Of a stretch of 64,000 bases of DNA, positions 53,661-64,000 are shown one piece after another. Made by a program: the position numbers and the translations under genes. Under the pieces are notes generated by a model. That model searched no databases. It had not been told where the DNA came from and saw only the letters and a list, made by a program, of their open reading frames with translations. The stretch is from Palaemon carinicauda (lineage: Eukaryota; Arthropoda; Malacostraca; Decapoda; Palaemonidae), in assembly GCF_036898095.1 (NCBI RefSeq), contig NC_090729.1, positions 80,441,953-80,505,952 of the forward strand, given 5' to 3'. Position 1 is the first letter of the stretch. Every line of letters begins with the position of its first letter.

Positions 53661-55342
53661 CTGTTCCAATCCAGTGACATGGCGTCCACTGCTTCTGCCT
53701 TAGGGTCCTCGTACGGGGCCACATATTGAGGAAGTTGATTGTTGTCGCTCGTTGCGAAGAGATCGATCTGAAGTTCTGGGACTTGGTGAGAGATGAAGGA
53801 GAAGGATGTTGTGTCTAGAGACCATTCCGACTCTATCGGGCTTGTTCGAGATAGAGCGTCCGCCGTCACGTTGCGGAATCCTTGTAGATGAACTGCAGAC
53901 AGGTGCCATTTCTTTTTCTCTGCCAGACGGAAGATTGGGAGAAGCACCTGATTTATCTGGGGCGATCTTGAGCCTTGGCGATTGAGACATCGAACTACCA
54001 CCAAGTTGTCCAGGGTTAGACGAATATGGATCGAGGGAGGCGGGGATAGTTTCTTCAGAGTTAGAAGGACCGCCATGGCCTCCAAGATGTTGATGTGAAA
54101 CGTCTTGAATAGGGGAGACCATGTTACTTGAGCCTGTTTTTGGTGGAAGTGACCTCCCCAACCCTCCAGCGAAGCGTCCGTGTGGATGTTGAGTGATGGA
54201 GGTGGGTGTTGAAGAGGGATGGACCATTTTAGGGCCTTTGCTCCCGACCAAGGCTTTAGGAGTAACCGAAGTCTGTTTGGGAGCCGTCTCTTGAGATCTC
54301 TTCGAGCGATGGATGCGGAACGTCTCCAGACTCCCGCGGCATCCTTTAGCTGTGCACGTAGCACTGGGTTTGTCACTGAGGCGAACTGTAGAGAGCCTAG
54401 AACTCGTTCCTGCTGACGTCTTGAGATCCGTTTGGATTTCAGCAGTCTTTTGACAGACCCTGCTATTTCCTTCCTTTTCTTCTGGGGGATGGAAAGGCGG
54501 TGTGACTGAAGATTCCACTGGATTCCTAACCATTGGAACTTCTGAGCTGGAGAGAGGTGAGATTTCTTTCTGTTTATCTTGAATCCCAGGTGTTCTAGGA
54601 ACTTGGTAACTTTGTTGCAGGATCTTAGACAATCTTCGGGCGATGGAGCCCAGACCAGCCAGTCGTTGAGGTAGGCCATCACCTGGACGCCGCGGAGCCG
54701 AAGCTGTTGAACGATGGCGTCTGCCACCTTTGTGAAGATCCGTGGGGCCACATTGAGGCCGAAGGGTATGGCCCTGAAAGCGTAGCTTTTCCTTTGGAGT
54801 CGAAATCCTAGGTAGGAGGAAGCGTGGTGGTTCATTAGAACGTGCCAGTAGGCATCCGCCAGGTCTATGGAGACCGTGTAGGAACCTTGAGGCAGAAGGG
54901 TCCTTATCTGTTGAAGAGTCAGCATCTTGAACTTGTTGTTCGCTATGAACTTGTTGAGGGGGGATAAGTCTAGAATGACTCTGAGTTTGTCGAAGTCCTT
55001 CTTGGGGACGCAAAACAGTCTCCCTTGGAACCTGGTTGACTTTACCCTCCTTATCACCTTCTTGTTCAAGAGATCTAGGACATATTCTTCCAGAAGGGGG
55101 GTTGATTGTTGGAAGAACTGCTGGAAGGTTGGGGGTGGTTGAGTCCAGCTCCAGCCTAGACCCTTCTTGACGATGCTGTGTGCCCAGGGATCGCTGGTCC
55201 AACGATCCTGGAATTGGCGGAGTCTTCCTTCCACCGGAAGCACTTCATTGCTTCTGGTTTCCCGAGGGTTTACTGCCTCGGCCGCTAGCTCCCCTTCCTC
55301 CTCTGCCTCTGGAGGGACGGCGAGATGCGTCTCTGCCTGCAC
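53480..55342 (-). CDS. DIRS1-like RT / RNase H, copy 2, YLND active site
   Basis: A 620-codon frame with all RT blocks: FQGRLFCVPKKDFDKLRVIL, SLDLADAYWH-type SIDLADAYWHVLM, FRAIPFGLNVAPRIFTK. The active site reads AYLNDWLVW, with Asn (codon AAC, 54665-54667) for the first Asp of YLDD. RNase H keeps IHTDASLEGWGG, ILEAMAVLLTL and NVTADALSR. The C-terminal domain (QIDLFATSDNNQLPQYVAPY) is present. The change at the metal-binding Asp should abolish polymerisation. The frame opens at the overlap with Gag (+1), as in copy 1. A second frame over the same bases (53700-55202) is also open for 500 codons but has no motifs. Confidence 0.85.
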   Translation of the reverse strand: MQAETHLAVPPEAEEEGELAAEAVNPRETRSNEVLPVEGRLRQFQDRWTSDPWAHSIVKKGLGWSWTQPPPTFQQFFQQSTPLLEEYVLDLLNKKVIRRVKSTRFQGRLFCVPKKDFDKLRVILDLSPLNKFIANNKFKMLTLQQIRTLLPQGSYTVSIDLADAYWHVLMNHHASSYLGFRLQRKSYAFRAIPFGLNVAPRIFTKVADAIVQQLRLRGVQVMAYLNDWLVWAPSPEDCLRSCNKVTKFLEHLGFKINRKKSHLSPAQKFQWLGIQWNLQSHRLSIPQKKRKEIAGSVKRLLKSKRISRRQQERVLGSLQFASVTNPVLRAQLKDAAGVWRRSASIARRDLKRRLPNRLRLLLKPWSGAKALKWSIPLQHPPPSLNIHTDASLEGWGGHFHQKQAQVTWSPLFKTFHINILEAMAVLLTLKKLSPPPSIHIRLTLDNLVVVRCLNRQGSRSPQINQVLLPIFRLAEKKKWHLSAVHLQGFRNVTADALSRTSPIESEWSLDTTSFSFISHQVPELQIDLFATSDNNQLPQYVAPYEDPKAEAVDAMSLDWNRWSRIYLFPPTNLLLKVLSKLRTFKGTAALVAPKWPRSNWYPLVLELQPTLIPLPGKVLS

Positions 55343-57200
55343 CTCGGTTTGAGCCTCTACCTTTGGGACGAAAGGTAGTTGACTGTTGCTCGAAAGCAGG
55401 GGTGAAAACCGGCGACTGTGACAAGACCGGTTGGGTGACCAGCTGAAAGGTCTGCTGTGGCTGAGGTGCCACTTGGGGAGTAGCGGATCCCGGAAACTGC
55501 CGTCTCTGTTGACGTTGCTGGGGTTTTGGCTTAGTGGGTTTCCTCTTAGGTTGAGGGCCGTCGTCCTGAGAGGATTTTCTTTTCTTTGTCATGCCCCACT
55601 TATGGAGAAGGTTCCTGTTCTCCGTGGCGGCCTTGTCGGTGATCTCTTTCACAAGGGAGGAGGAAAAGAGGTGCTTACCCCAGATGTTGGAAGAAATCAC
55701 CCTCCGGGGTTCGTGTCTCACTGTGGCACTGGAGAACACGAATTCACGACAGGCTCTACGATCCTTCGTGAAGCTGTACAGATCTTTTACCACGGTCGCC
55801 AAATGTGTTTTGGCGAGAACCATGTAGTAGTCAGGGACCCTAGTGTCACCGGCCATGACGTCGAGCTGTACCTGTAGGGATATGGATGCAGCGAGCCTTT
55901 CCTTCGTGTCATGTTCCCGACGAAGGAGATGGTCATTAAGTTTCGGGAGGTCTTCGTTAAACTGACGCCCAGCGACACCAGGTTCTAGTTTTCCTACCAG
56001 GAATGTATGCTGGACATCTTTCCAGTGTCTAACATCGGGGCGAGTAGTCAGGGAGAAGGGTCTGCACTCCTCCAGTGCAGGGCAAGGTTTTCCTTCTTCC
56101 ACTGCTTTATGTACCGCAGTGAAGGCCTTTTCCAAGAAGGGGAGGGTCGTATCGTCTGGTGCGACGTAGGTAGGGTGCTTCTTGCTAAGCGCCGGAAGTT
56201 TCGAGCAGGTAAAGCCCCTACTTTTTACTGTATTGGCCAACATAGCCTGGGCCTTCGCGAGATCGAACACAATCACCTACTTTGGTTCGGTCTCTTCTTT
56301 AGAGGCAGGTTCAGATCGAAGTCGGACGTAAGAGTCCGGATAAGCCTCAAAATTCGGGAAGAATTCCACTTCTTCCAGTACAATCGAGCCGATCTTTTCG
56401 CTGATGAAGATCTTGCCCGTTGTAATTGGCATGTGCTCGGCATACCTCCAGGGGTTGGTATCTGAGCATGCAGGGAGGTCCTTAACCGAAATCCTTTTCG
56501 GCTGCTTCGAACTTCCCATGTTGGACCTGAAGAACTCGTGGGTCTCACGGAGCTTCTTATCCATGAGAGCCTCGAGCATTTGGAACATCTCCTGGGCGTG
56601 GGATCCGGAGTAGCGGATGTAGACGGGAGTGAATCGTCCGTCAGTGTAGGAGTCGGTGTGGGGGGTGGAAGGTGGAGCGACCTCCTGCTCCGACTCAGGG
56701 TATTCCACCTGGTCTTCCTCATAGTCCAGTTCTTCGCCCATGAGGTTCCTTTCCGTATTCTCCGACACTTTCGACATACGTTCCGCATTGTCGGCATCCA
56801 AACGGCACTCGTGCATGGACTGAGCCATGACTACGTCCGGTTCCACCGTTATCTGGACGGTGGGGATCTGATCCTTGGGGACCACAGAGTCTGGGGATGC
56901 CTTCAGGAAAAGCAAGGCCCTCAAGTCTTCGGTGGTAAGGTATGGTTCTGTGGCGTTCTTTTGGAAGCCACGCACCCACTTGCGTAGCTTCTCTCGAGAA
57001 GCGTCCCTAACCTCCGCTGAAGGAGGATTGTTGAATGCCTCGACCAGGCGGTCCTTGCAGACTGTACAGTTCTGCGGGTCCCAAAACTTCAGATCGCCTT
57101 TCTTGTTGGCGCAAGGGGCATGGGTCCTACACGCCGTGTGCCCGTAGAAGTGCGGGCGCTTCACTCCACAGAAGCCGTGGTCGCATTTCACGTACTCCTC
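55245..57200 (-). pseudogene. DIRS1-like Gag, copy 2, one internal stop
   Basis: Starts at an inferred splice acceptor (AG at 57201-57202) with the same Cys/His-rich N-terminus as copy 1 (KCDHGFCGVKRPHFYGHTAC, WDPQNCTVC). The middle has NPWRYAEHMPITTGKIFI and ETEPK. A TAG at 56277-56279 then interrupts the frame where copy 1 has a Glu codon. It continues in frame (VFDLAKAQAMLAN) to an RG-rich tail (SRRPSRGRGGRGASGRG). No ATG is near the start. Whether copy 3 has the stop cannot be seen because the window ends first. Confidence 0.8.
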
Positions 57201-58980
57201 CTGTAAGAGAAAGAGAACATGAGTATGAGGAAGTCATACTAATGACTTATATTCTAAAGGTAAATATTAAAAGGTTAATTTTTAACTTAATCTTAAGTGA
57301 TTATTAACATTGTGATGTTATAGAGTGGAGCGGGAAATGAAGTAGATAGACACATACTCCGTGTAACCCACCCGTCTGGTTACCGTAACCTTATCCATAG
57401 GCAATTCGTTTGTGGCCGAGGACACAAGGCAAAATTCTTCATAGATTGCCAGGGAGGCAAAGGGAATTCTAGTAGGAATCGCCTAAGATATAAAACTGGG
57501 ACTGAGACCACTCAGACCATTAAATTAGGGTGTAGAAGACCCCATAGGGTAACGGTTTCCGGCAACCAGCCGTGCTAAGATACAAACAGCATGCTGGAAA
57601 ACTGTGATATGCAAGAAGACAGCACGTCTACTGATAGAACGGTAAGACAATACCTATCTATTTATGTAGTCAAACCATCTGGTTGCAAAGTAGGGCTATC
57701 AGCATGGTGTTGATAGCTAGGAGAAGGGGTGCAAGTCTCTTGGCGCCTCCGGAATGCACTGGCAGACCGGCGGCACACCGGAGGCCGCTCCAGCAGAGTT
57801 TCTGGCATTAGGGAAGACATATAGAGAAGTCAGGAGTAATGCCAGGATGGCGGCCGCCGGCACAGCGGCGGCTCGGCTGCCGGCTTGGTGACAGGGACAA
57901 GGATAAGCTATAGCAAAACCGGACCGCCGGAAATGGATGCCGGCACGCCGGGGGCCGGCCCGATGGACGGACGACCGAAGCTAGGAGGTATGAGGGTAGG
58001 CCATCGGCTGTAAACCTACGGGAGGCGGCAGCCCTCCGCCACACGGAGGACTGTCGGCCAGGGGGGGAACAAGGATGTGTCACCAAGGGGGAGGGCGGTA
58101 TCGCTGACAGTGGAAGCGGCAAGGGACCAGCACCAGGACAGTAAAAAGAGACAGAAGGAGGGATGTAGGGGTAAGGACCCGAACCTCAAGGCATCCCACC
58201 TGATTGGGTGTACCCATGATAGGGGCTAGCCCTATGATAGGGGCTAGCCCTATCACCCAATGACAGTGGGCCGCAGGCGGCCGGGAGCCAGAGTAGCCCA
58301 AGGGAGGGCTAGGGAACACTCAAGAGGGGGGAGAACCCCTGCGGACAAAACGCATGCAGTGGCTAACCCCATAGGACACTATGAAGGGTGTATGTACCAG
58401 AGCGGACTGCACACAGGGACTCAAGATAGTCCTGTCACTCCAAGCTAAGGAGGAGTTGTAGGACAGGGGACAGATGGGTATAGGCTAACCTAAGTATAGG
58501 CTAGGCCATACAAGGGATAGGTGGGGAGGGGAGAAGAAGCAGGGTCTTCCATAGGGGAGGCTCTGTACCAAAGCGGCCACCAAGGAAGGGAGGACGCTCC
58601 CTAGCCTAAGGTAGGCAGCTTGGCTGAGAACGGTGCATGGGTACCGTTTCAAGCAAGGCACAGAACTAGCTCCCCCCAAGGCCTAACCTAGAGCAGGGAT
58701 GTTACACCCTAAGCTAGGAAGGTTGGAAGACGTATCGCAATTGCAATGAAGGTCAGGTAACCTAACCTCAGCAATTGAGGAAGGGCAGGCCGTTCCTCAT
58801 TCTCGGACGCAACCCTAAGGGGGGATCATTCTCTTAGGGAGGACAGAGAAGCGATAGGTACTCTGGTATGAACTTGATCCCCTTACGTGGTAGGGGGAGC
58901 AAGGCTACACAGAGGGAATGCCCTAAGGCAGGGGGTGAAGGGAGCATATAGGGGTCCTACAGATAGCTATGTGGCGCGTT
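57201..58980 (-). other. Leader region of DIRS copy 2
   Basis: Untranslated region upstream of Gag. 57740-58100 is rich in GCCGGC/CCGGCGG motifs like the leader of copy 1. 58210-58255 has a short tandem duplication of GATAGGGGCTAGCCCTAT. No supported coding frame. Confidence 0.6.
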
Positions 58981-58988
58981 AATACAGA

Positions 58989-59147
58989 TACGAGATATAT
59001 TCATAGCTATTAACAACGATCGTGGATCGCTGAGTACCTGTAGATGTGCACATCCCTGTTTGCAGTACTTTCCTCAGGAACTTGTATGGCTTGATGAGAC
59101 AATCCACTAAGCCTCTTGTGGTTATTCCTTCATATCAATTTGTAAGA
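58989..59147 (+). repeat. Gmr1-like LTR fragment between DIRS copies 2 and 3
   Basis: 159 bases matching 50764-50923 (TACGAGATATATTCATAGC to CAATTTGTAAG) with one visible difference, in the same orientation. It ends exactly at the DIRS terminus, as at 50923/50924, so it marks the duplication boundary. Confidence 0.85.
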
Positions 59148-60659
59148 ATGGATTTTGAGCGAAGCGAAAAATCTATTTTTGGGTGAGATAGCCATGGCGT
59201 CCTGATGAAAGGTTCCTTTTTGGTAGCTTCCTTGGGTAAATAACTACTAGATATTCCCAGAGAATTTAACCACAGGTTATCACAGAATTCTAACTTCTGG
59301 AGCGAGTATCCTAAAGGTTTCCCTTTAAGACATCGTATAACAAATATAAAGGAATAACCACAAGAGGCTTAGTGGATTGTCTCATCAGGCCATACAAGTT
59401 CCAGAGGATAGTACTGATAACAGGGATGTGCACATCTACAGGTAATCAGCGATCCACGATCGTTGTTAATAGCTATGAATATATCTCGTATCTGTATTAA
59501 CGCGCCACATAGCTATCTGCACCACACATAGAGTTAACACTTCGATGTGGAGGAGCGGAGAATAGCTGGGGAGCCGTTCCACAGCTAATCTCGTCCGTGG
59601 CTACTTTTGGTACTCGAAACGTAAACAAACGGGCGCCATTGCTAAATAATGTCACATCCGTCCTCATCCTGAAGCCAGTTGCTTGCCGATCACCATGATA
59701 CAGCAGGACAGGGTGGGACCTGAAAGGCTGGACGAAGTAGCAGGGAGGGTTCATCAGGACGCCATGGCTATCTCACCCAAAAATAGATTTTTCGCTTCGC
59801 TCAAAATCCGTTTTTTTGGGCTCAAGCTATGCGTCCTGATGGAAGAATACCAGAGAATCGATGTATCGTGGTAGATTTTCCCCTTGTAGTGTAAGTGCCG
59901 AGGGCTTTGAATAGAGTAAGCATGGTAATCTTGATAGAGGTTCCGTGGGGCTGAAACTTCCTGCCCCCCTTGGCAGAGAAGTCCCAACGGACCATGCTGA
60001 GGATCAAAGTGGTTCTTGAAGGGCTACCCACCTTGCGGGGAGAACGTGAAGAACTCGGAGACAAGACAGAATGGTTGATATTCATATAGGAACATTCTCA
60101 ATGACAGACAAGTGGTGGTTAGGCACTGTATATTGTGAAAAGAGAACGGTCTGGTCTCGAAGGTATAGCGCAAGTAAGTATTCAGTTAGGAATATTACAT
60201 AGCATAGGTGAGTATATAATATGGATTGAACCAATTATCTTCATCATTTTTATAAAGAAAAAAAAGGGAGGGGATAATGAAACTATGAGCGGATTGAGAC
60301 GCACAAGTAATAAAATAAAAATTTTATTTCACAATTGCAGAATATGGTAAATAAATGCAATAAGGGATGTAAAAGTAATTTACAATAAACTATAATGTAC
60401 ATAGTAATGAAAGACTTCGCTCTTGAATCTGAAAGAAAATTTCAAATTATTAGAAGGCACAGGTTCCAGAGGAACATCAGTCTTTAATAAGGAAAAACAC
60501 ATCATGCTCTAGGCATGCGGCACTCATGTGACGACTATGACATTTCACCTTGGGAAAGAACAGTCTATGAAAAACACCAAGTGTCTCTGAATTCACTACG
60601 TATCACACAAGGGTCAACATAGGCACCCGAGGAGTTAGAGTCCCAAGTAACTCACTGTT

Positions 60660-61886
60660 CTATGCAGAGTTAGGTGCAGGTTTCATAACACTACCTGCGG
60701 CTACCACAAAATGTTTGACTTCATGCACTTGTTTCGCGTAATGCTTGAAGAAAACACACGAGGATTTCCAGCCTGTGAAACTCTTGAGGCTTTCGAAATT
60801 CATGCTCTGAAAGAAATTCAGAGACGATGCGACTTTTCTAGGATCATGACCTGCGGGTGTACTGTCAGGATCCGCTCTGCGAATGAAGTAGGTGATTTTC
60901 GCTCTTAGTTGTTTCAGTGACAGGTCGCTACCCGATGTTTCTCCTTTGAAGAGTTGGCCTCCATCAAAGTCAGAAGTTCTACGAAGATAGATCTTGAGGC
61001 TCTCTACTGGACATAGAGAGGCATCTTCTTTCAGGGGGCAGATTCTCCAAGGGCCCCATCTTTTGGTGGGTAGTTTGTTTTTAGCGAGAAACGTCGCATC
61101 CGGGAAGAGGGTAAGGTCTCCTGAGTCTGTAAACAGAATGTGACCCTCGTCCCTTGATAATGCCACTATTTCGCTGACTTGGGCTCCTGAGGCAAGAGCA
61201 AGAAGAAATATAACCTTTTGAGTCAGATCCTTGAGAGGGCACGAATCGTTGTCCAAATTGGAGGGAAAATGGAGCACCTTGTCCAGGGACCAGGAGATAG
61301 GTTTTGGTAGGGGTGCTGGGTGTAGACGAGCACATGCCTTCGGCAGTTTATTGAAGATGTCGCTGGGCAGATCAATCTGGAAGGCGTACAGTAGTGGTCT
61401 AGTCAAGGCCGATTTACAAGTAGAAATCGTGTTGGCTGCTGAGCCCTGTCCATGAAGGTGAATGAAGAAGGACATGCAAAAATCGATGGTGATTTCCGTA
61501 GGATTTTTCGCCTTGACGAATGAGACCTATTTTCTCCAGGATGATTCGTATTGCCGTCGTGTGGATTCGGTCTTGTATTCCTCGAGGAAGTCTAGACTTT
61601 TCTTCGAGATCCAAAACCTTTTCTTCACGGCTAGGGAGAGAAAATCATGTGATGAAAGTCCCTGACTTTCGATGATGAAGTGAAGACAGTCGACTTCTGT
61701 ACTTTCTAGGAGAGAACCTTGCCCGGGAGAGGGATCAGCGTGGGATGTAGCTCCAGGACTAGGGGGTACCAGTTGCTCCGGGGCCACTTGGGAGCCACTA
61801 GGGCCGCTGTTCCTTTGAAGGTTCTCAGTTTGGAGAGGACTTTTAGCAGAAGGTTGGTGGGAGGGAACAGGTAGATCCTGCACCAT
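60660..61886 (-). pseudogene. DIRS1-like tyrosine recombinase, copy 3, premature stop
   Basis: Same as copy 2, including Gln for the first catalytic Arg (61179-61181). In addition the codon after SSWRK is TAG (61527-61529) where copy 2 has TTG, so only the first 120 residues or so could be made from the conserved start. The downstream frame (60660-61475) still carries the HxxR and Tyr motifs. Confidence 0.85.
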
Positions 61887-63568
61887 CTGTTCCAATCCAG
61901 TGACATGGCGTCCACTGCTTCTGCCTTAGGGTCCTCGTACGGGGCCACATATTGAGGAAGTTGATTGTTGTCGCTCGTTGCGAAGAGATCGATCTGAAGT
62001 TCTGGGACTTGGTGAGAGATGAAGGAGAAGGATGTTGTGTCTAGAGACCATTCCGACTCTATCGGGCTTGTTCGAGATAGAGCGTCCGCCGTCACGTTGC
62101 GGAATCCTTGTAGATGAACTGCAGACAGGTGCCATTTCTTTTTCTCTGCCAGACGGGAGATTGGGAGAAGCACCTGATTTATCTGGGGCGATCTTGAGCC
62201 TTGGCGATTGAGACATCGAACTACCACCAAGTTGTCCAGGGTTAGACGAATATGGATCGAGGGAGGCGGGGATAGTTTCTTCAGAGTTAGAAGGACCGCC
62301 ATGGCCTCCAAGATGTTGATGTGAAACGTCTTGAATAGGGGAGACCATGTTCCTTGAGCCTGTTTTTGGTGGAAGTGACCTCCCCAACCCTCCAGCGAAG
62401 CGTCCGTGTGGATGTTGAGTGATGGAGGTGGGTGTTGAAGAGGGATGGACCATTTTAGGGCCTTTGCTTCCGACCAAGGCTTTAGGAGTAACCGAAGTCT
62501 GTTTGGGAGCCGTCTCTTGAGATCTCTTCGAGCGATGGATGCGGAACGTCTCCAGACTCCCGCGGCATCCTTTAGCTGTGCACGTAGCACTGGGTTTGTC
62601 ACTGAGGCGAACTGTAGAGAGCCTAGAACTCGTTCCTGCTGACGTCTTGAGATCCGTTTGGATTTCAGCAGTCTTTTGACAGACCCTGCTATTTCCTTCC
62701 TTTTCTTCTGGGGGATGGAAAGGCGGTGTGACTGAAGATTCCACTGGATTCCTAACCATTGGAACTTCTGAGCTGGAGAGAGGCGAGATTTCTTTCTGTT
62801 TATCTTGAATCCCAGGTGTTCTAGGAACTTGGTAACTTTGTTGCAGGATCTTAGACAATCTTCGGGCGATGGAGCCCAGACCAGCCAGTCGTTGAGGTAG
62901 GCCATCACCTGGACGCCGCGGAGCCGAAGCTGTTGAACGATGGCGTCTGCCACCTTTGTGAAGATCCGTGGGGCCACATTGAGGCCGAAGGGTATGGCCC
63001 TGAAAGCGTAGCTTTTCCTTTGGAGTCGAAATCCTAGGTAGGAGGAAGCGTGGTGGTTCATTAGAACGTGCCAGTAGGCATCCGCCAGGTCTATGGAGAC
63101 CGTGTAGGAACCTTGAGGCAGAAGGGTCCTTATCTGTTGAAGAGTCAGCATCTTGAACTTGTTGTTCGCTATGAACTTGTTGAGGGGGGATAAGTCTAGA
63201 ATGACTCTGAGTTTGTCGAAGTCCTTCTTGGGGACGCAAAACAGTCTCCCTTGGAACCTGGTTGACTTTACCCTCCTTATCACCTTCTTGTTCAAGAGAT
63301 CTAGGACATATTCTTCCAGAAGGGGGGTTGATTGTTGGAAGAACTGCTGGAAGGTTGGGGGTGGTTGAGTCCAGCTCCAGCCTAGACCCTTCTTGACGAT
63401 ACTGTGTGCCCAGAGATCGAAGGTCCAACGATCCTGGAATTGGCGGAGTCTTCCTTCCACCGGAAGCACTTCATTGCTTCTGGTTTCCCGAGGGTTTACT
63501 GCCTCGGCCGCTAGCTCCCCTTCCTCCTCTGCCTCTGGAGGGACGGCGAGATGCGTCTCTGCCTGCAC
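61706..63568 (-). CDS. DIRS1-like RT / RNase H, copy 3, YLND active site
   Basis: A 620-codon frame differing from copy 2 at only a few residues (for example RWTFDLW for RWTSDPW, and PISRLAEKK for PIFRLAEKK). It has the same AYLNDWLVW active site (AAC at 62891-62893). The RNase H motifs are intact. It shares the +1 overlap with Gag. Confidence 0.85.
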   Translation of the reverse strand: MQAETHLAVPPEAEEEGELAAEAVNPRETRSNEVLPVEGRLRQFQDRWTFDLWAHSIVKKGLGWSWTQPPPTFQQFFQQSTPLLEEYVLDLLNKKVIRRVKSTRFQGRLFCVPKKDFDKLRVILDLSPLNKFIANNKFKMLTLQQIRTLLPQGSYTVSIDLADAYWHVLMNHHASSYLGFRLQRKSYAFRAIPFGLNVAPRIFTKVADAIVQQLRLRGVQVMAYLNDWLVWAPSPEDCLRSCNKVTKFLEHLGFKINRKKSRLSPAQKFQWLGIQWNLQSHRLSIPQKKRKEIAGSVKRLLKSKRISRRQQERVLGSLQFASVTNPVLRAQLKDAAGVWRRSASIARRDLKRRLPNRLRLLLKPWSEAKALKWSIPLQHPPPSLNIHTDASLEGWGGHFHQKQAQGTWSPLFKTFHINILEAMAVLLTLKKLSPPPSIHIRLTLDNLVVVRCLNRQGSRSPQINQVLLPISRLAEKKKWHLSAVHLQGFRNVTADALSRTSPIESEWSLDTTSFSFISHQVPELQIDLFATSDNNQLPQYVAPYEDPKAEAVDAMSLDWNRWCRIYLFPPTNLLLKVLSKLRTFKGTAALVAPKWPRSNWYPLVLELHPTLIPLPGKVLS

Positions 63569-64000
63569 CTCTGTTTGAGCCTCTACCTTTGGGACGAAAG
63601 GTAGTTGACTGTTGCTCGAAAGCAGGGGTGAAAACCGGCGACTGTGACAAGACCGGTTGGGTGACCAGCTGAAAGGTCTGCTGTGGCTGAGGTGCCACTT
63701 GGGGAGTAGCGGATCCCGGAAACTGCCGTCTCTGTTGACGTTGCTGGGGTTTTGGCTTAGTGGGTTTCCTCTTAGGTTGAGGGCCGTCGTCCTGAGAGGA
63801 TTTTCTTTTCTTTGACATGCCCCACTTATGGAGAAGGTTCCTGTTCTCCGTGGCGGCCTTGTCGGTGATCTCTTTCACAAGGGAGGAGGAAAAGAGGTGC
63901 TTACCCCAGATGTTGGAAGAAATCACCCTCCGGGGTTCGTGTCTCACTGTGGCACTGGAGAACACGAATTCACGACAGGCTCTACGATCCTTCGTGAAGC
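63471..64000 (-). CDS. DIRS1-like Gag C-terminal part, copy 3 (partial)
   Basis: Open from the window edge to the stop at 63471. It includes SSATVRHEPRRVISSNIWGK, a KRKSSQDDGPQPKRKPTKPK basic stretch, Gln/Pro-rich sequence and the RG-rich tail. The N-terminal part lies outside the window. The 3' end overlaps RT by about 100 bases. Confidence 0.8.
   Translation of the reverse strand, partial: FTKDRRACREFVFSSATVRHEPRRVISSNIWGKHLFSSSLVKEITDKAATENRNLLHKWGMSKKRKSSQDDGPQPKRKPTKPKPQQRQQRRQFPGSATPQVAPQPQQTFQLVTQPVLSQSPVFTPAFEQQSTTFRPKGRGSNRGAGRDASRRPSRGRGGRGASGRGSKPSGNQKQ

Larger units (their letters stand above)
50924..58980 (-). mobile_element. DIRS1-like element, tandem copy 2
   Basis: Same family as DIRS copy 1 by termini (GGATTTTGAGCGAAGCG, GGGTGAGATAGCCATGG) and proteins, but a distinct lineage. 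In + coordinates it runs: right terminus 50924, ITR with an embedded inverted LTR fragment (51126-51265), ICR (51523-51619), 3' region, recombinase, RT-RNase H, Gag, leader. The left terminus is missing: the inner ITR sequence (GGCGCGTTAATACAGA near 58975) runs straight into a plus-oriented LTR fragment (58989-59147) and then into copy 3. The unit 50764-58988 is repeated from 58989 onward with an offset of about 8225 bases. Confidence 0.85.
59148..64000 (-). mobile_element. DIRS1-like element, tandem copy 3, cut by the window end
   Basis: Repeats 50924-55775 almost base for base, including the inverted LTR fragment (59351-59490), the ICR (59749-59845), the recombinase, RT-RNase H and the start of the Gag 3' half. 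Visible differences are a handful of substitutions and one extra T in the ICR. The rest lies beyond the window. Confidence 0.85.

Noticed and set aside
53700..55202. 500-codon frame overlapping DIRS RT (also 61926-63428) as a separate gene
   Set aside because: No motif; similarity between copies follows from the RT sequence. Kept only as a frame-layout observation.
58080..58319. Pro-rich minus frames in the DIRS copy 2 leader (57808-58319)
   Set aside because: They come from the CCGG-rich leader and have no conserved counterpart in copy 1.

Overview
The window is eukaryotic. It has no bacterial gene layout, long (TA)n, (AAT)n and (AC)n microsatellites, and almost every real coding signal belongs to a transposable element. 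A decapod crustacean is the most likely host. DIRS1-like retrotransposons with this structure are known to be widespread in Decapoda, and the long TA arrays and the AAT-tailed dispersed repeat fit that. This is inferred from element content, not from a host gene; I found no convincing host gene, tRNA or rRNA.

Layout. (1) 1-15.4 kb is old, AT-rich DNA with fossils: a ZBED5/SCAND3-like hAT remnant (240-1020, +), two copies of an AAT-tailed repeat (2.5-3.1 and 14.4-15.2 kb), a decayed PGBD-type piggyBac transposase (7.4-9.2 kb, -), and a ruined Ty3/gypsy element (10.0-14.0 kb, -). (2) 15.5-17.8 kb is a head-to-head pair of Penelope-like element (PLE) fragments. (3) 19.08-27.82 kb is an apparently intact DIRS1-like element with inverted terminal repeats (ITRs), an internal complementary region (ICR), and open Gag, RT-RNase H and tyrosine recombinase (YR) frames. 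(4) 27.9-31.5 kb is a second, larger head-to-head PLE pair. (5) 31.64-34.46 kb is a complete Tigger/pogo DNA transposon with matching ends and a broken transposase. (6) 34.79-42.83 kb is a small gag-only LTR element whose 3' LTR was split by a second, rearranged DIRS1-like element (36.23-42.58 kb). (7) 43.26-50.92 kb is a decayed LTR element with a Ty3/gypsy-type RT but the order gag-PR-INT-RT-RH, as in the Gmr1 clade. (8) From 50.92 kb to the window end there are two nearly identical tandem copies (period about 8.225 kb) of a third DIRS1-like element on the minus strand.

How the parts relate. Most young insertions abut (TA)n arrays, so between 15.5 and 43.3 kb the elements are chained with little more than TA repeat between them. 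The tandem DIRS array begins inside the 3' LTR of the Gmr1-like element. Both of its ITRs carry a piece of that LTR, which suggests unequal recombination between LTR fragments as the cause of the duplication. The tandem copies share a changed RT active site (YLND for YLDD) and a changed YR residue (Gln for the first catalytic Arg), so they are probably dead. The DIRS element at 19-28 kb keeps both sites and is the best candidate for a competent copy.

Candidate hammerhead ribozyme cores lie near the 3' end of all four PLE arms. The most unusual items are the Gmr1-like element in a probable crustacean, the two PLE head-to-head pairs at TA arrays, and the LTR-carrying DIRS tandem. All calls come from reading the sequence by eye; no database or alignment was run.
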